Assembly: GCA_028288625.1 (NCBI GenBank) | Contig: JAQBNI010000093.1 | Location: 21,036-85,035, forward strand | Length of the DNA: 64,000 bases | Direction of reading: 5' to 3' | From: Bacteroidota bacterium | GTDB taxonomy: Bacteria > Bacteroidota > Bacteroidia > Chitinophagales > JADIYW01 | Shown here: piece after piece, positions 18,986-28,747 of the stretch | Layout: every line of letters starts with the position of its first letter | Position numbering within the stretch: position 1 is the first letter of the stretch | Notes under the pieces: model-generated | Seen by the model: only the letters and a program-made list of their open reading frames with translations | Databases searched by the model: none | Told to the model about the DNA's origin: nothing | Made by a program: the position numbers and the translations under genes

Positions 18986-20068
18986 ATGGAGGAAAAAGAG
19001 GACATAGAAGTTGTTGGTAAGGATATCAGGGATTCAAACCATGAGGCTGCTGTTGAAACACAGGATCAGGGTTTGAAACAAGTAATATCTATTCTCAAAG
19101 AATTGTTTTCTATAGTTCGCACTTATGCTCTTCTGTTTGTTATTCCCATCATTCTAACAGGCTTATATGGGTTTTATAAAGGAAAGCAGGTAAAGCCAAC
19201 ATATACTGCAAAAATTACTTTCTTTTTATCTGAAGAGCGTCCGCAAATTGCAGGTGGCGGGTCTTTTGCAAACCTTTTGCAAACTACGAATGCGAATTTC
19301 GGAAATCCAAAAAAATTAAAAGAATATGCCTTTACAGAAAAGGTTGGTTCTAAAATGGTTTTTAAAAAATATGTTTACCGCGGGAAGGAAGACTACCTCG
19401 CCAACCATTATCTCCGGTTAATGGCAGGATATAAGGATAGCTATTTTAAGGATTTTACTACGGTTAAAGAAATGAGCATACCCGATTACCTGGTATTTAA
19501 AGGAATACTTAGTGGGATCAGGGGTATGGTGACCATCGATTACAACGAAGCGGAAATTTATTCCATTTCAATTACTTCAGGTGATGAAGAATTTTCAAAA
19601 TTATTATGCGAATGCTTTTATGAAAATTTAATAGATTATTACATTGAGCGTGCAACCCGAAAAGCAAAGATCACGGTTGACTTTTTAGAAGAAAAATTAG
19701 CGTATGTAAAAGCGCAGCTGGAAAATTCAGAATTTAATCTTGCAGATTATAAAGATAAAGCAAATAACCTGGTCACATTTAAAGCGGATTTGAATGAAAC
19801 CCGGTATATAAGAAATAAAGCACTTTTGGAAGGATTATATGCACAAACTGCAACAGGTTTGGAAGCATCTAAAACCAATTTGCAATCTATCATGCCTTTA
19901 TTCCAAACTATTGATGAGCCGCATCTTCCCTTACAAAGAAATGTAGTGTCTACAAGGAATCAAACGCTGATGTATACTTTCTTAGGCGGTATTGTTGATA
20001 TCCTTATTGTCGTCTTTATATTTTTCAGGAGACATTACTGGAAGTCATTAAAAGCACTGTTCAATTAA
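18986..20068 (+). CDS. Wzz/chain-length determinant-like membrane protein
   Basis: 360 aa; two TM segments flanking a coiled-coil domain, KVKPTYTAKITFFLSEE, LQRNVVSTRNQTLMYTFLGGI; no kinase domain seen. Confidence 0.82.
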   Translation: MEEKEDIEVVGKDIRDSNHEAAVETQDQGLKQVISILKELFSIVRTYALLFVIPIILTGLYGFYKGKQVKPTYTAKITFFLSEERPQIAGGGSFANLLQTTNANFGNPKKLKEYAFTEKVGSKMVFKKYVYRGKEDYLANHYLRLMAGYKDSYFKDFTTVKEMSIPDYLVFKGILSGIRGMVTIDYNEAEIYSISITSGDEEFSKLLCECFYENLIDYYIERATRKAKITVDFLEEKLAYVKAQLENSEFNLADYKDKANNLVTFKADLNETRYIRNKALLEGLYAQTATGLEASKTNLQSIMPLFQTIDEPHLPLQRNVVSTRNQTLMYTFLGGIVDILIVVFIFFRRHYWKSLKALFN

Positions 20069-20087
20069 AAAAAAGCGTTACCCAGGA

Positions 20088-20648
20088 ATGAAAATTATCC
20101 CAACTCCATTAAAAGATTTATACATTATTGAACCTGCGGTATTTAGTGACAACCGCGGTTTTTTTTATGAAAGCTTTAATGAAAAGAAATTACATGAAGC
20201 CGGTTTAAATTATAATTTTATCCAGGATAATCATTCAAAGTCGGGATATGGTGTCTTGCGCGGATTACATTACCAGAATAATCCCTATGCACAGGCAAAA
20301 TTAGTTCGCGTTACACAGGGCAGAGTGTTGGATATTGTTGTCGATATCAGAAAAGGTTCTCCTACATTCTTACAGCATTTCGCATTGGAATTATCTGATG
20401 AAAATAAATTGCAATTACTGATACCAAAAGGATTTGCGCATGGTTTTGCAGTATTGTCGCAAACCTGCGAATTCCTGTATAAATGTGATAACTATTATGA
20501 TAAAGCATCTGAAGGTGGAATTGCTTACAACGATCCATCTTTAAAAATTAACTGGATGATATCCGAAAAAGATATTATACTCAGTGAAAAAGATAAGCAT
20601 AACCCTACTGTTGAAAACGCAAACTTTAATTTTACTTATTCTTCTTAA
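20088..20648 (+). CDS. rfbC: dTDP-4-dehydrorhamnose 3,5-epimerase
   Basis: 186 aa; DNRGFFYESFNEKKL, QDNHSKSGYGVLRGLHYQ, VRVTQGRVLDIVVDIRKGSPTF, PKGFAHGF. Confidence 0.95.
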   Translation: MKIIPTPLKDLYIIEPAVFSDNRGFFYESFNEKKLHEAGLNYNFIQDNHSKSGYGVLRGLHYQNNPYAQAKLVRVTQGRVLDIVVDIRKGSPTFLQHFALELSDENKLQLLIPKGFAHGFAVLSQTCEFLYKCDNYYDKASEGGIAYNDPSLKINWMISEKDIILSEKDKHNPTVENANFNFTYSS

Positions 20649-21418
20649 TGATACGGAGTGTAATTGATATTGCTGTTAAAGCAGGTGATGCCATCCTCGA
20701 CATTTATAAACAGGAATTTACAGTGGAATTAAAGAACGATAATTCTCCATTGACCACTGCTGATAAAAACGCGAACGCAATTATCATCGCGGGATTAAAA
20801 AATATTGCCGGTTCCATACCTATCATTTCAGAGGAAAATAAATTGCTCGACTATTCGATCCGAAAAAACTGGTCTTCCTGCTGGATCGTCGATCCCTTGG
20901 ATGGTACTAAGGAATTCATTAAAAAGAACGGAGAGTTTACGGTGAATATAGCATTGGTAAAAGATGGCCTTCCTGTCTTGGGTGTAATACATGTTCCTGC
21001 ACAAAATATTACGTACTATGCAGAAAAAGGCAAAGGCAGTTTTAAAATTGAAAATGAAAAAACTTCCCGATTAGAGATCCGCAATTTAGCAGAAGACGGC
21101 ACACTAAAGATCGTTGGTAGTCGTTCCCATCAAACACCCGAGCTGCTTGAATATGTTGAACAGCAGAAACAATTTTTTCCAAATGTTGATTTTGTTGCAG
21201 CAGGAAGCTCGCTGAAATTTTGTCTCCTGGCAGAAGGAAAAGCGGATGTGTATCCCCGCCTGGGTCCTACAATGGAATGGGATACCTGCGCCGGACAGAT
21301 CATTGCAACAGAAGCCGGGGCAGTAGTTTTGCGATGGGATAATAATGAGCCATTGTTGTATAACAGGGAAGATCTGCTCAATCCATATTTTATTGTTAAA
21401 AATCCTCTTCTACATTAA
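20648..21418 (+). CDS. cysQ: 3'(2'),5'-bisphosphate nucleotidase
   Basis: 256 aa; [57 protein letters not shown]. Confidence 0.93.
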   Translation: MIRSVIDIAVKAGDAILDIYKQEFTVELKNDNSPLTTADKNANAIIIAGLKNIAGSIPIISEENKLLDYSIRKNWSSCWIVDPLDGTKEFIKKNGEFTVNIALVKDGLPVLGVIHVPAQNITYYAEKGKGSFKIENEKTSRLEIRNLAEDGTLKIVGSRSHQTPELLEYVEQQKQFFPNVDFVAAGSSLKFCLLAEGKADVYPRLGPTMEWDTCAGQIIATEAGAVVLRWDNNEPLLYNREDLLNPYFIVKNPLLH

Positions 21419-22310
21419 AGCTTAGCGTTTTTTTATAAAACTCTTCCTTTGCAGCACTAAGCGTATTTTGCAATAAGGAAACTACAGTCATCAAACCGAT
21501 CCCGCCGGGCACGGGAGTAATATAACCTGCCTTCTTGCTTACATCATCAAAGTCAACATCACCCGATAACCTGTATCCTGATTTTTTCGTTTCATCTTCA
21601 ACTCTTGTAATGCCCACATCTATAACAACAGCACCTTTTTTTACCATGTTTGCTTTCAGGAATTCGCTTTTACCCAATGCAGCAATGATGATATCCGCGC
21701 GCAACGTTTCTTCTTTTAAATTTTCTGTTTTACTGTGGCAAAGTGTAACGGTACAATTCCCGGGATAACCTTTTCGCGCTAATAAAATACTTATCGGCAA
21801 GCCTACAATATTACTTCTCCCGATCACCACGCAATGCTTACCTTCCGTTTCAATTTTATAGCGCTTCAGAATTTCTAAAATACCTTTTGGCGTTGCCGGA
21901 ATATAACACGGAATATTCAATGTCATCCTTCCAATATTCACCGGGTGAAATCCGTCCACATCTTTTTCCGGTGCTATACAAAGTAAAACTTTTTGTTCGT
22001 TAATATGCTTTGGCAACGGCAATTGCACAATAAATCCATCAATGGAATCATCGTTATTTAATAAGTTGATGTGTGTGAGCAGTTCGTTTTGAGTAATGTC
22101 TTTCTTTAATTTTATGAGTGAAGACCTGAAGCCCACTTCCTGGCACGATTTGACTTTGCTGCTTACGTAAGCCTGGCTTGCACCGTCATCACCCACGAGT
22201 ATCGCCGCGAGATGTGGCACTTTTTTACCTTTGTTTTTCAGTTTTTTTACTTCTGCTGCAATTTCATTCCTGATTTCCTGCGATATTTTTTTGCCATCCA
22301 ATAATTGCAT
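21396..22310 (-). CDS. folD: Bifunctional methylenetetrahydrofolate dehydrogenase/cyclohydrolase
   Basis: Start at internal Met [58 protein letters not shown]. Confidence 0.95.
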   Translation of the reverse strand: MQLLDGKKISQEIRNEIAAEVKKLKNKGKKVPHLAAILVGDDGASQAYVSSKVKSCQEVGFRSSLIKLKKDITQNELLTHINLLNNDDSIDGFIVQLPLPKHINEQKVLLCIAPEKDVDGFHPVNIGRMTLNIPCYIPATPKGILEILKRYKIETEGKHCVVIGRSNIVGLPISILLARKGYPGNCTVTLCHSKTENLKEETLRADIIIAALGKSEFLKANMVKKGAVVIDVGITRVEDETKKSGYRLSGDVDFDDVSKKAGYITPVPGGIGLMTVVSLLQNTLSAAKEEFYKKTLSFNVEEDF

Positions 22311-22383
22311 TATAAAAATTTGTCTTAAAAATAGGTAAGATATTTTCGTTTGATTAGTTTTGAGAAATATTTTTATAAACAAC

Positions 22384-23055
22384 ATGCAGCAAAAGCCATT
22401 CATTATTGGTATTTCGGGAGGAAGCGGCAGCGGGAAAACTACCTTCGTGCGCGATCTCGCACAGAGTTTTTCAATTGACGAATTGTGTATCCTAAGTCAG
22501 GATAATTACTACAAGCCACGGGAAGAACAACAGACCGATGCGAATAATGAAAAGAATTTTGATTTGCCGGAATCATTTAAAGAAGCGGAATATCATAAAG
22601 ATGTTTTAAGGTTGTTGAATGGAGAAGATGTAGTGCTGAAAGAATATACATATAACAATCCATTAGCTGAACCTAAATTAATTACATATAAAGCTGCACC
22701 GATCGTTATAATTGAGGGGATTTTCGTTTTCCATTTTGCAGATGTTTCAAGCCTGATGGATTACAAAATATTTATTGATGCAGATGAACATATCAAACTG
22801 ATCCGCAGAATTCAGCGCGACCAGATCGAACGTAACTATCCGTTGGAAGATGTGCTGTATCGTTACCAGCACCATGTATATCCTTCTTATCAGAAATACA
22901 TTTTGCCGTACAAAGAAAATTGTGACATCGTTGTAGATAATAATATAAGCTTTGACAGCGCTATGCAAATTATAAAATCCTCTATCCGCGAGAGACTTGA
23001 CACTTTCCAATCAGGCGCACTGCCTCCATCAATGGAAACACTGAAGAATTTGTGA
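22384..23055 (+). CDS. udk: Uridine kinase
   Basis: [52 protein letters not shown]. Confidence 0.93.
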   Translation: MQQKPFIIGISGGSGSGKTTFVRDLAQSFSIDELCILSQDNYYKPREEQQTDANNEKNFDLPESFKEAEYHKDVLRLLNGEDVVLKEYTYNNPLAEPKLITYKAAPIVIIEGIFVFHFADVSSLMDYKIFIDADEHIKLIRRIQRDQIERNYPLEDVLYRYQHHVYPSYQKYILPYKENCDIVVDNNISFDSAMQIIKSSIRERLDTFQSGALPPSMETLKNL

Positions 23056-23066
23056 AGTGATTTTAA

Positions 23067-23792
23067 TTATCCTTCGAAATTTATCGAAAATGTAAATGAA
23101 CGGTTGTATAAACCCTTCATGTATTTTGAATATGGGATGTCATCCTGCTTATGAATATTCAGTACTGAATTGAATACTTTAAATTCAGGACAAAAAATAA
23201 ACAACGGAAAATGTATTTCCATTCCAACTCCGTAGTCTACACCAAAATCATGCGCGGATTGTTTTGGCATATCTTCCCTTTTTCTCGCTTTAAAACTCCC
23301 ACCGATATCATAGGAATATTTCACGCCTGCAAGAATATAAAATTTGATATCCTTTAAAGGTTCTGTTTTAAATTTCATTTCCACGGGAAGGTCAAAATAA
23401 ACCTGTGAGATCGTTTTGCTTCGCGTGGTAAGATCGCCGAAATTATAAGTGAGGTTTTTATCAAAAAATGCAAAGCTCGGAACAGACCGCACTTCAACAA
23501 ATCTGTTGATGTGATAGCTCATTACTGCACCGATCTCAAAGCCCACGCCGTATTTGGATTTTATGGATAGTATGCTGTCGCTTGATGCAAACAATTCATT
23601 TTGCTTGATCTTAAAATCAGAAATACCAACTCCCAGGTGTATACCGAAGTGATAAGGTTTGCGGGAATACTTCATATCATTTTCCAAAACATTGCGCTGG
23701 CTAAACGCAAATGCAGGAAAGAAAATGAATACGCTGAGTATTATTTTTCTGCAATATATATGGTGCTTATTCCAAAGCTTAATGGTATGCAT
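23067..23792 (-). CDS. porT: PorT-like outer membrane beta-barrel protein (type IX secretion/gliding associated)
   Basis: 241 aa; signal-like KIILSVFIFFPAFAFSQ, SRKPYHFGIHLGVGISDFKI, QVYFDLPVEMKFKTEP; directly downstream of ubiE as in many Bacteroidota. Confidence 0.75.
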   Translation of the reverse strand: MHTIKLWNKHHIYCRKIILSVFIFFPAFAFSQRNVLENDMKYSRKPYHFGIHLGVGISDFKIKQNELFASSDSILSIKSKYGVGFEIGAVMSYHINRFVEVRSVPSFAFFDKNLTYNFGDLTTRSKTISQVYFDLPVEMKFKTEPLKDIKFYILAGVKYSYDIGGSFKARKREDMPKQSAHDFGVDYGVGMEIHFPLFIFCPEFKVFNSVLNIHKQDDIPYSKYMKGLYNRSFTFSINFEG

Positions 23793-24454
23793 TCTGTGTT
23801 TTTAAATCCCGCAAGTTGCAGTAAATCTATAAATTTTTTTCCATCGGGAAACTGCCGCACGCTTTCCGGTAAATACGTATAAGCGCGTGCATCTTTCGAA
23901 ATGAGTTTTCCGACAAATGGTAAAACGTTGCAAAAATAGAAATAGTATATGTTTTTTATCAGCCAATTTGCAGGTTTTGAAAACTCGAGAATAAAAAGCT
24001 TTCCGCCCGGTTTCAATACTCTTCGCATTTCACTCAATCCTGAATTTACATTTTCAAAATTTCTCACACCAAATGAAACACTCACGGCATCAAATGTATC
24101 TTCTGAAAAATTCAGATTTTCACCATCGCCGGTTTGCAATTCTATGACCGGGAATCTTTTGGTTTTCTCCCGCCCAACTGCAAGCATTTTTTCGGAAATA
24201 TCTATTCCAATGATTTTTTCAGGGTTCAATTTTGTTTCAGCGATCGCAAGATCAGCTGTGCCTGTTGCAACATCCAGTATCCATTTTGGATTGGATCTTC
24301 CAATAAGGGTAACCAGTTTATTCCTCCATAATTTATCTATACCCAGTGAAAAAAAGTGATTCAGAAAATCGTACGTAGGTGCAACATTATTAAACATCGT
24401 TGCAACCTGCTGCTTCTTGCTTTCACCTGAATTATATGGGGTTACCTGAGTCAT
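23741..24454 (-). CDS. ubiE: Demethylmenaquinone methyltransferase
   Basis: 237 aa; MFNNVAPTYDFLNHFFSLGIDKLWR, LDVATGTADLAI, VSFGVRNFENV, MRRVLKPGGKLFILEFSKP. Confidence 0.95.
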   Translation of the reverse strand: MTQVTPYNSGESKKQQVATMFNNVAPTYDFLNHFFSLGIDKLWRNKLVTLIGRSNPKWILDVATGTADLAIAETKLNPEKIIGIDISEKMLAVGREKTKRFPVIELQTGDGENLNFSEDTFDAVSVSFGVRNFENVNSGLSEMRRVLKPGGKLFILEFSKPANWLIKNIYYFYFCNVLPFVGKLISKDARAYTYLPESVRQFPDGKKFIDLLQLAGFKNTECIPLSFGISTIYIAEK

Positions 24455-24458
24455 GAAT

Positions 24459-24517
24459 CGTAAGTCATAAGTCCTAAGCCGATGAAAAAGTTGAAATCTT
24501 ACGACTTACAACTTACG
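24459..24517. repeat. Imperfect 20-bp inverted repeat in the ubiE 5' leader
   Basis: CGTAAGTCATAAGTCCTAAG (24459-24478) versus reverse complement of 24498-24517, CGTAAGTTGTAAGTCGTAAG: 17/20 identical, 19-nt loop; built from GTAAGTCn-like units. Confidence 0.85.
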
Positions 24518-24601
24518 GCTTACAACTAATCTCCAAAAGTACAATATTCTCCTTCAATCTGTCAAAAATAGTATTCATCTTTGCATTAATAAATTTCAAA
24601 C

Positions 24602-25198
24602 TTGATACAGTCTGCAAAATTCATCGGAGCTTTTCCAAAAACTGACGATTGTCCGCAATCGGAAATGCCGGAATTTGCATTCATCGGTAGAAGTAATGTT
24701 GGAAAATCATCGCTGATCAACCTGATTACAAATAGAAAAGAGCTGGCAAAAGTTTCAAAAACGCCCGGTAAAACGCAAACGATCAATTTTTTTTTAATAG
24801 ATGAAAGCTGGCACTTGGTGGATTTACCCGGGTATGGATATGCGAAGGTTTCTAAAAGTTCACGTGAAGTTTTCAATAAGATGATCCGGTATTATCTTAC
24901 GCATCGCGAGCAGTTAAAAAATGTATTTGTACTTATTGATTCAACGATCTCACCTCAGAAAATAGATATGGAATTTATTAATTGGCTTGGTGAAATGCGC
25001 ATTCCATTCTCAATTATTTTTACAAAGTCTGATAAAGAAAAAGCATTGATCATCCAAAAAAACATAAAAAGTTTCAGATCGAAAATGCTGGAAAATTGGG
25101 AAAATATACCACCTTTCATTCTTACTTCATCTGAAAAAAACCGCGGCGGAAAAGAGATCATGAGTTTTATTAAGGAAGTGATGAATGATAAAGAGTAA
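24602..25198 (+). CDS. engB: Ribosome biogenesis GTP-binding protein YihA/YsxC/EngB
   Basis: 198 aa (TTG start); PEFAFIGRSNVGKSSLINLI, SKTPGKTQTINFF, VDLPGYGYAKVSK, FTKSDK. Confidence 0.95.
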   Translation: MIQSAKFIGAFPKTDDCPQSEMPEFAFIGRSNVGKSSLINLITNRKELAKVSKTPGKTQTINFFLIDESWHLVDLPGYGYAKVSKSSREVFNKMIRYYLTHREQLKNVFVLIDSTISPQKIDMEFINWLGEMRIPFSIIFTKSDKEKALIIQKNIKSFRSKMLENWENIPPFILTSSEKNRGGKEIMSFIKEVMNDKE

Positions 25199-25329
25199 TG
25201 CTGAATGTTGAATTGAGACATTATCTCGATTCTTGATTCTCACATCCCACATCCCACATCTCATCTCTCATATCTGAAACCATCAACCATCGGCTAATAT
25301 TTCGCAGAATTCCATTACTTTTGTATCCA

Positions 25330-26319
25330 ATGAGATACCTTCTTTTCCTTTTATTATTTTTTCCATTTCTTTCAAAGGCACAGGATATTGACGGCAAATG
25401 GACGGGCACATTTGTTCAGTACATTCACAATACATATGATGTTGAGTTGATCGTACAAAAATTGCCTGCGGGAAATACATTTTCTGCACGTTTAAAAATT
25501 ACTGATGGTCGTTATTTTGGTGAATTCCAGATAAGCGGATTTATTTGCGAGAAACAAAACCTCGAAATATCAACTATAATTTTAGTAAGGGAAAATGACA
25601 ACAGCACCTGGATAGATTGCCTTGACGGTACTTTTGATCTCAATGAAGATGAAAATGAATTGACATTTGGAGATACGTGGCTACAAAAATATAAAAGAAA
25701 CAATACGTGTAAGCTGAAATTTATTCAGAAAGATATGTTCCAATGTCTGCGGTCTGCATATTTCCGTAAAGAAAAATATCCTGAGGCTGTAGCGGAATTT
25801 GAAAAATTCTGGAATGAAAACAACACTCAAAGACCTAAACCTGCTTCTCCGAATGAGCCCGGAAAAATTGCAAAAGCTGAAACTCCTGTATTACCGAAGG
25901 AAATGAAATCGGAAACCAGGATCGTAGAAAAAAATGAGGATCGTGCGCCGGTGATCGACACTTTTGAAAGCATCAAAATGCGCCCCGTTATTGTAAAAGA
26001 TGAAATTGAAGTAAGCAGCGCAGATATCACTATTGAATACTGGGACAGGTATACTGAAGATGGCGACTCCATTAATTTATTTATGAATAAAACACTCATA
26101 CTGGAAAATGTCCGGCTTACAAAGGTGAAGAAAAGCATACAGGTTCACCTCGACCAAAAAAATAATTATCTTGTCGTCCATGCGGTAAATCTTGGTACCG
26201 AGCCGCCGAACACGGCATCTGTTACGGTAAAAGATGGAAAAAAGATCCAAAACGTTTCGCTAACATCTAACCTGAGAACAAGCGGGGGGCTAAAGATCAC
26301 TCTAAAAAAATCTCCCTGA
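25330..26319 (+). CDS. Hypothetical secreted protein
   Basis: ATG 25330; signal peptide MRYLLFLLLFFPFLSKAQ, N-terminal IDGKWTGTFVQY beta-type domain, linker, C-terminal beta domain (INLFMNKTLILENVRLTK). Confidence 0.75.
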   Translation: MRYLLFLLLFFPFLSKAQDIDGKWTGTFVQYIHNTYDVELIVQKLPAGNTFSARLKITDGRYFGEFQISGFICEKQNLEISTIILVRENDNSTWIDCLDGTFDLNEDENELTFGDTWLQKYKRNNTCKLKFIQKDMFQCLRSAYFRKEKYPEAVAEFEKFWNENNTQRPKPASPNEPGKIAKAETPVLPKEMKSETRIVEKNEDRAPVIDTFESIKMRPVIVKDEIEVSSADITIEYWDRYTEDGDSINLFMNKTLILENVRLTKVKKSIQVHLDQKNNYLVVHAVNLGTEPPNTASVTVKDGKKIQNVSLTSNLRTSGGLKITLKKSP

Positions 26320-26427
26320 TAATCAATAGAATGCGATAACGGTATTTGTATAACCCCCCGTAAATCTTTTCAATATTAATAATTTATAAAAACCCGGAAC
26401 AGATGCAAAAGCTTTAAGGAAAATTTG

Positions 26428-26435
26428 TATCTTTG
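26428..26435 (+). promoter_or_regulatory. Candidate -7 box TATCTTTG upstream of rpmE2
   Basis: TAnnTTTG match 20 nt upstream of ATG 26456. Confidence 0.55.
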
Positions 26436-26455
26436 CAGACTCAAAATTAATTGAA

Positions 26456-26704
26456 ATGAAACCAGATATCCATCCGAAAGAATACAGATTAGTTGTTTTT
26501 AAAGACTTTTCCTGCGACTATACATTTTTAGCAAAATCTTGTGCCAGCTCAAGAGAGACCATCAAATGGGAAGACGGCAATGAATACCCGCTGGTAAAAT
26601 TAGAAGTTTCAAACATGTCGCACCCGTATTATACAGGTAAGATGAAATTACTGGATACTGCAGGTCGTATCGATAAATTCAACAAAAAATACGCTAAGAA
26701 ATAG
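26456..26704 (+). CDS. rpmE2: 50S ribosomal protein L31 type B
   Basis: 82 aa; [30 protein letters not shown]...[24 protein letters not shown]; no zinc CxxC. Confidence 0.96.
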   Translation: MKPDIHPKEYRLVVFKDFSCDYTFLAKSCASSRETIKWEDGNEYPLVKLEVSNMSHPYYTGKMKLLDTAGRIDKFNKKYAKK

Positions 26705-26731
26705 TTTATTTATTTTGAAGATATTTTATTA

Positions 26732-26761
26732 AAGTCGCAACATTACGTTGCGACTTTTTTA
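26732..26761 (+). terminator. Intrinsic terminator after rpmE2
   Basis: AAGTCGCAAC-ATTAC-GTTGCGACTT followed by T-run. Confidence 0.92.
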
Positions 26762-26771
26762 TTTTTACACT

Positions 26772-27962
26772 ATGCCGATCCAACACCTTGTTCTTTTTGA
26801 CGGAATAGAGCGCAACAATTTACTTCCCCTGGCAGCTACCCGCGCACTTGCGGATTTCCGGGTTGGTATTTTAACCATCCGCGAAAAATGGGAAAAGCAT
26901 TTTCACATGCCCGCAGATATTCTTACACAGGAATACTTACAACCAAAATATCACTATACGCAAAAAGATAAATGCGTTTTTATCAATGCCTGCATTTTAC
27001 CGGATATGGTATTGCTAAATGAAATAGAAAAGCTGCCGGATAATTCAGTGCTCAAAGATCAAAACACGATCATCGCCATAAAAACCGATGCAACGATAAA
27101 TAACCTGGATGACCTGTTGAAGACAGATACAGCAAATGTAAAAAATGTAAAACACGATATCCAGATCCGGTTTCCGTGGCATATTTTTATACTGAACGGA
27201 CAGGAGATCAAAAGCGATATTGAATTGATGCAATTAAAACCTAACGGTGAGATGTTATCAAAAAGCAACACGATCTTCGGGATGGAAAATGTGTATGTTA
27301 ACGGTAAGATATCCTGCGAATGCGCTGTGATCAACGCAACAAAAGGTCCCGTGTATTTAGGACGGGAAAGCGAGATCATGGAAGGGACTACGATTCGCGG
27401 CAGTTTTGCGCTTGGCGAACAATCTACATTAAAAATGCAGAGTAAGATATATGGCGATACAACTATTGGTCCGCATTGCAAAGTTGGCGGAGAGCTAAGT
27501 AACGTAGTCATGTTTGGATACAGCAACAAAGCACATGATGGTTTTTTAGGAAACTCTGTAATAGGCGAGTGGTGTAATCTTGGGGCAGATACAAACAATT
27601 CCAATCTTAAAAATGATTACGGAAATGTAAAAGCGTGGAATTATACCGCTAAGGAGTTTATAAATACAAGCCTGCAGTTTTGTGGCTTGATCATGGGAGA
27701 CCATACTAAAAGCAGTATCAATACCATGTTTAATACCGGTACAGTAACAGGAGTTGGCGCTAATGTGTTTGGAAGCGGTTTCCCTCCTAAATTTATTCCC
27801 GATTTTTCATGGGGCGGAGCGCAGGGCTTTGAAGTTTTCACTTTGGAAAAAGTAAATGAAGTTGCACAGCGCGTTATGGAAAGAAGAGGAATAGAATTAA
27901 CGGATATTGATAAAAATATCCTGAAGTATATTTTTGAAGAAACAAAAGAATTCAGAAAGTAG
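26772..27962 (+). CDS. GlmU-family / putative sugar nucleotidyltransferase with left-handed beta-helix
   Basis: MPIQHLVLFDGIERNNLLPLAATRALADFRVGILTIREKWE; hexapeptide-repeat C-terminus with GEWCNLGADTNNSNLKNDYG. Confidence 0.85.
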   Translation: MPIQHLVLFDGIERNNLLPLAATRALADFRVGILTIREKWEKHFHMPADILTQEYLQPKYHYTQKDKCVFINACILPDMVLLNEIEKLPDNSVLKDQNTIIAIKTDATINNLDDLLKTDTANVKNVKHDIQIRFPWHIFILNGQEIKSDIELMQLKPNGEMLSKSNTIFGMENVYVNGKISCECAVINATKGPVYLGRESEIMEGTTIRGSFALGEQSTLKMQSKIYGDTTIGPHCKVGGELSNVVMFGYSNKAHDGFLGNSVIGEWCNLGADTNNSNLKNDYGNVKAWNYTAKEFINTSLQFCGLIMGDHTKSSINTMFNTGTVTGVGANVFGSGFPPKFIPDFSWGGAQGFEVFTLEKVNEVAQRVMERRGIELTDIDKNILKYIFEETKEFRK

Positions 27963-27963
27963 C

Positions 27964-28725
27964 ATGAGAAAAAAAATAATTACCGGAAACTGGAAGATGA
28001 ATGCAGATAAAAATGAAGCTGTATCGCTGGTTAACGGTTTATTAGAAAAATATGGAGAATTAAATTTATCTGAAAATAAAATTGTAGTCATTGCGCCGCC
28101 ATTTCCATATATACATTACATCTCTTCCGTGTTTATAAAACATCCTTACTTTTTTGCAGGCGCGCAAAATTGCAGCGAATATGAGAAAGGTGCATACACG
28201 GGAGAAGTTTCCGCGAAGATCATTGCATCCCTGGATGTGAAGTATGTTATTATAGGACACAGCGAGCGGCGGCAATATTTTCGTGAAACCGATGAGATTC
28301 TTTTACAGAAAATTTATCGTGCACAAAAAGAAAAACTCATCCCGATCTTTTGCTGCGGTGAATCTCTCGAATCAAGAGAAGCCGGAGATCATTTTACTTT
28401 TATAAAAAAACAACTGGATGATTGTGTATTTCATTTGACGGAAGAAGAATTTGGCAATATCGTCATCGCTTATGAACCCATATGGGCGATAGGTACAGGA
28501 AAGACTGCTTCACCCGAACAGGCTCAGGAAGTACATCAATTCATAAGACAGCAGATCAAAGAAAAATATAGCGAATCAACCGCGGAACAAACGACCATAC
28601 TTTATGGAGGCAGCGTAACAGCAAAAAATGCATCCGAATTATTTGCAGAAAAAGATATTGACGGAGGATTGGTTGGCGGCGCCTCACTCAAAGCTGATGA
28701 ATTCGCAGCAATCATTAAAGCGTAA
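27964..28725 (+). CDS. tpiA: Triosephosphate isomerase
   Basis: MRKKIITGNWKMNADKNEA, VIIGHSERRQYF, IAYEPIWAIGTGKTASPEQAQEVH, LYGGSVTAKNA, GGLVGGASL. Confidence 0.97.
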   Translation: MRKKIITGNWKMNADKNEAVSLVNGLLEKYGELNLSENKIVVIAPPFPYIHYISSVFIKHPYFFAGAQNCSEYEKGAYTGEVSAKIIASLDVKYVIIGHSERRQYFRETDEILLQKIYRAQKEKLIPIFCCGESLESREAGDHFTFIKKQLDDCVFHLTEEEFGNIVIAYEPIWAIGTGKTASPEQAQEVHQFIRQQIKEKYSESTAEQTTILYGGSVTAKNASELFAEKDIDGGLVGGASLKADEFAAIIKA

Positions 28726-28747
28726 AATTTCTTTCACAAATTATAAA

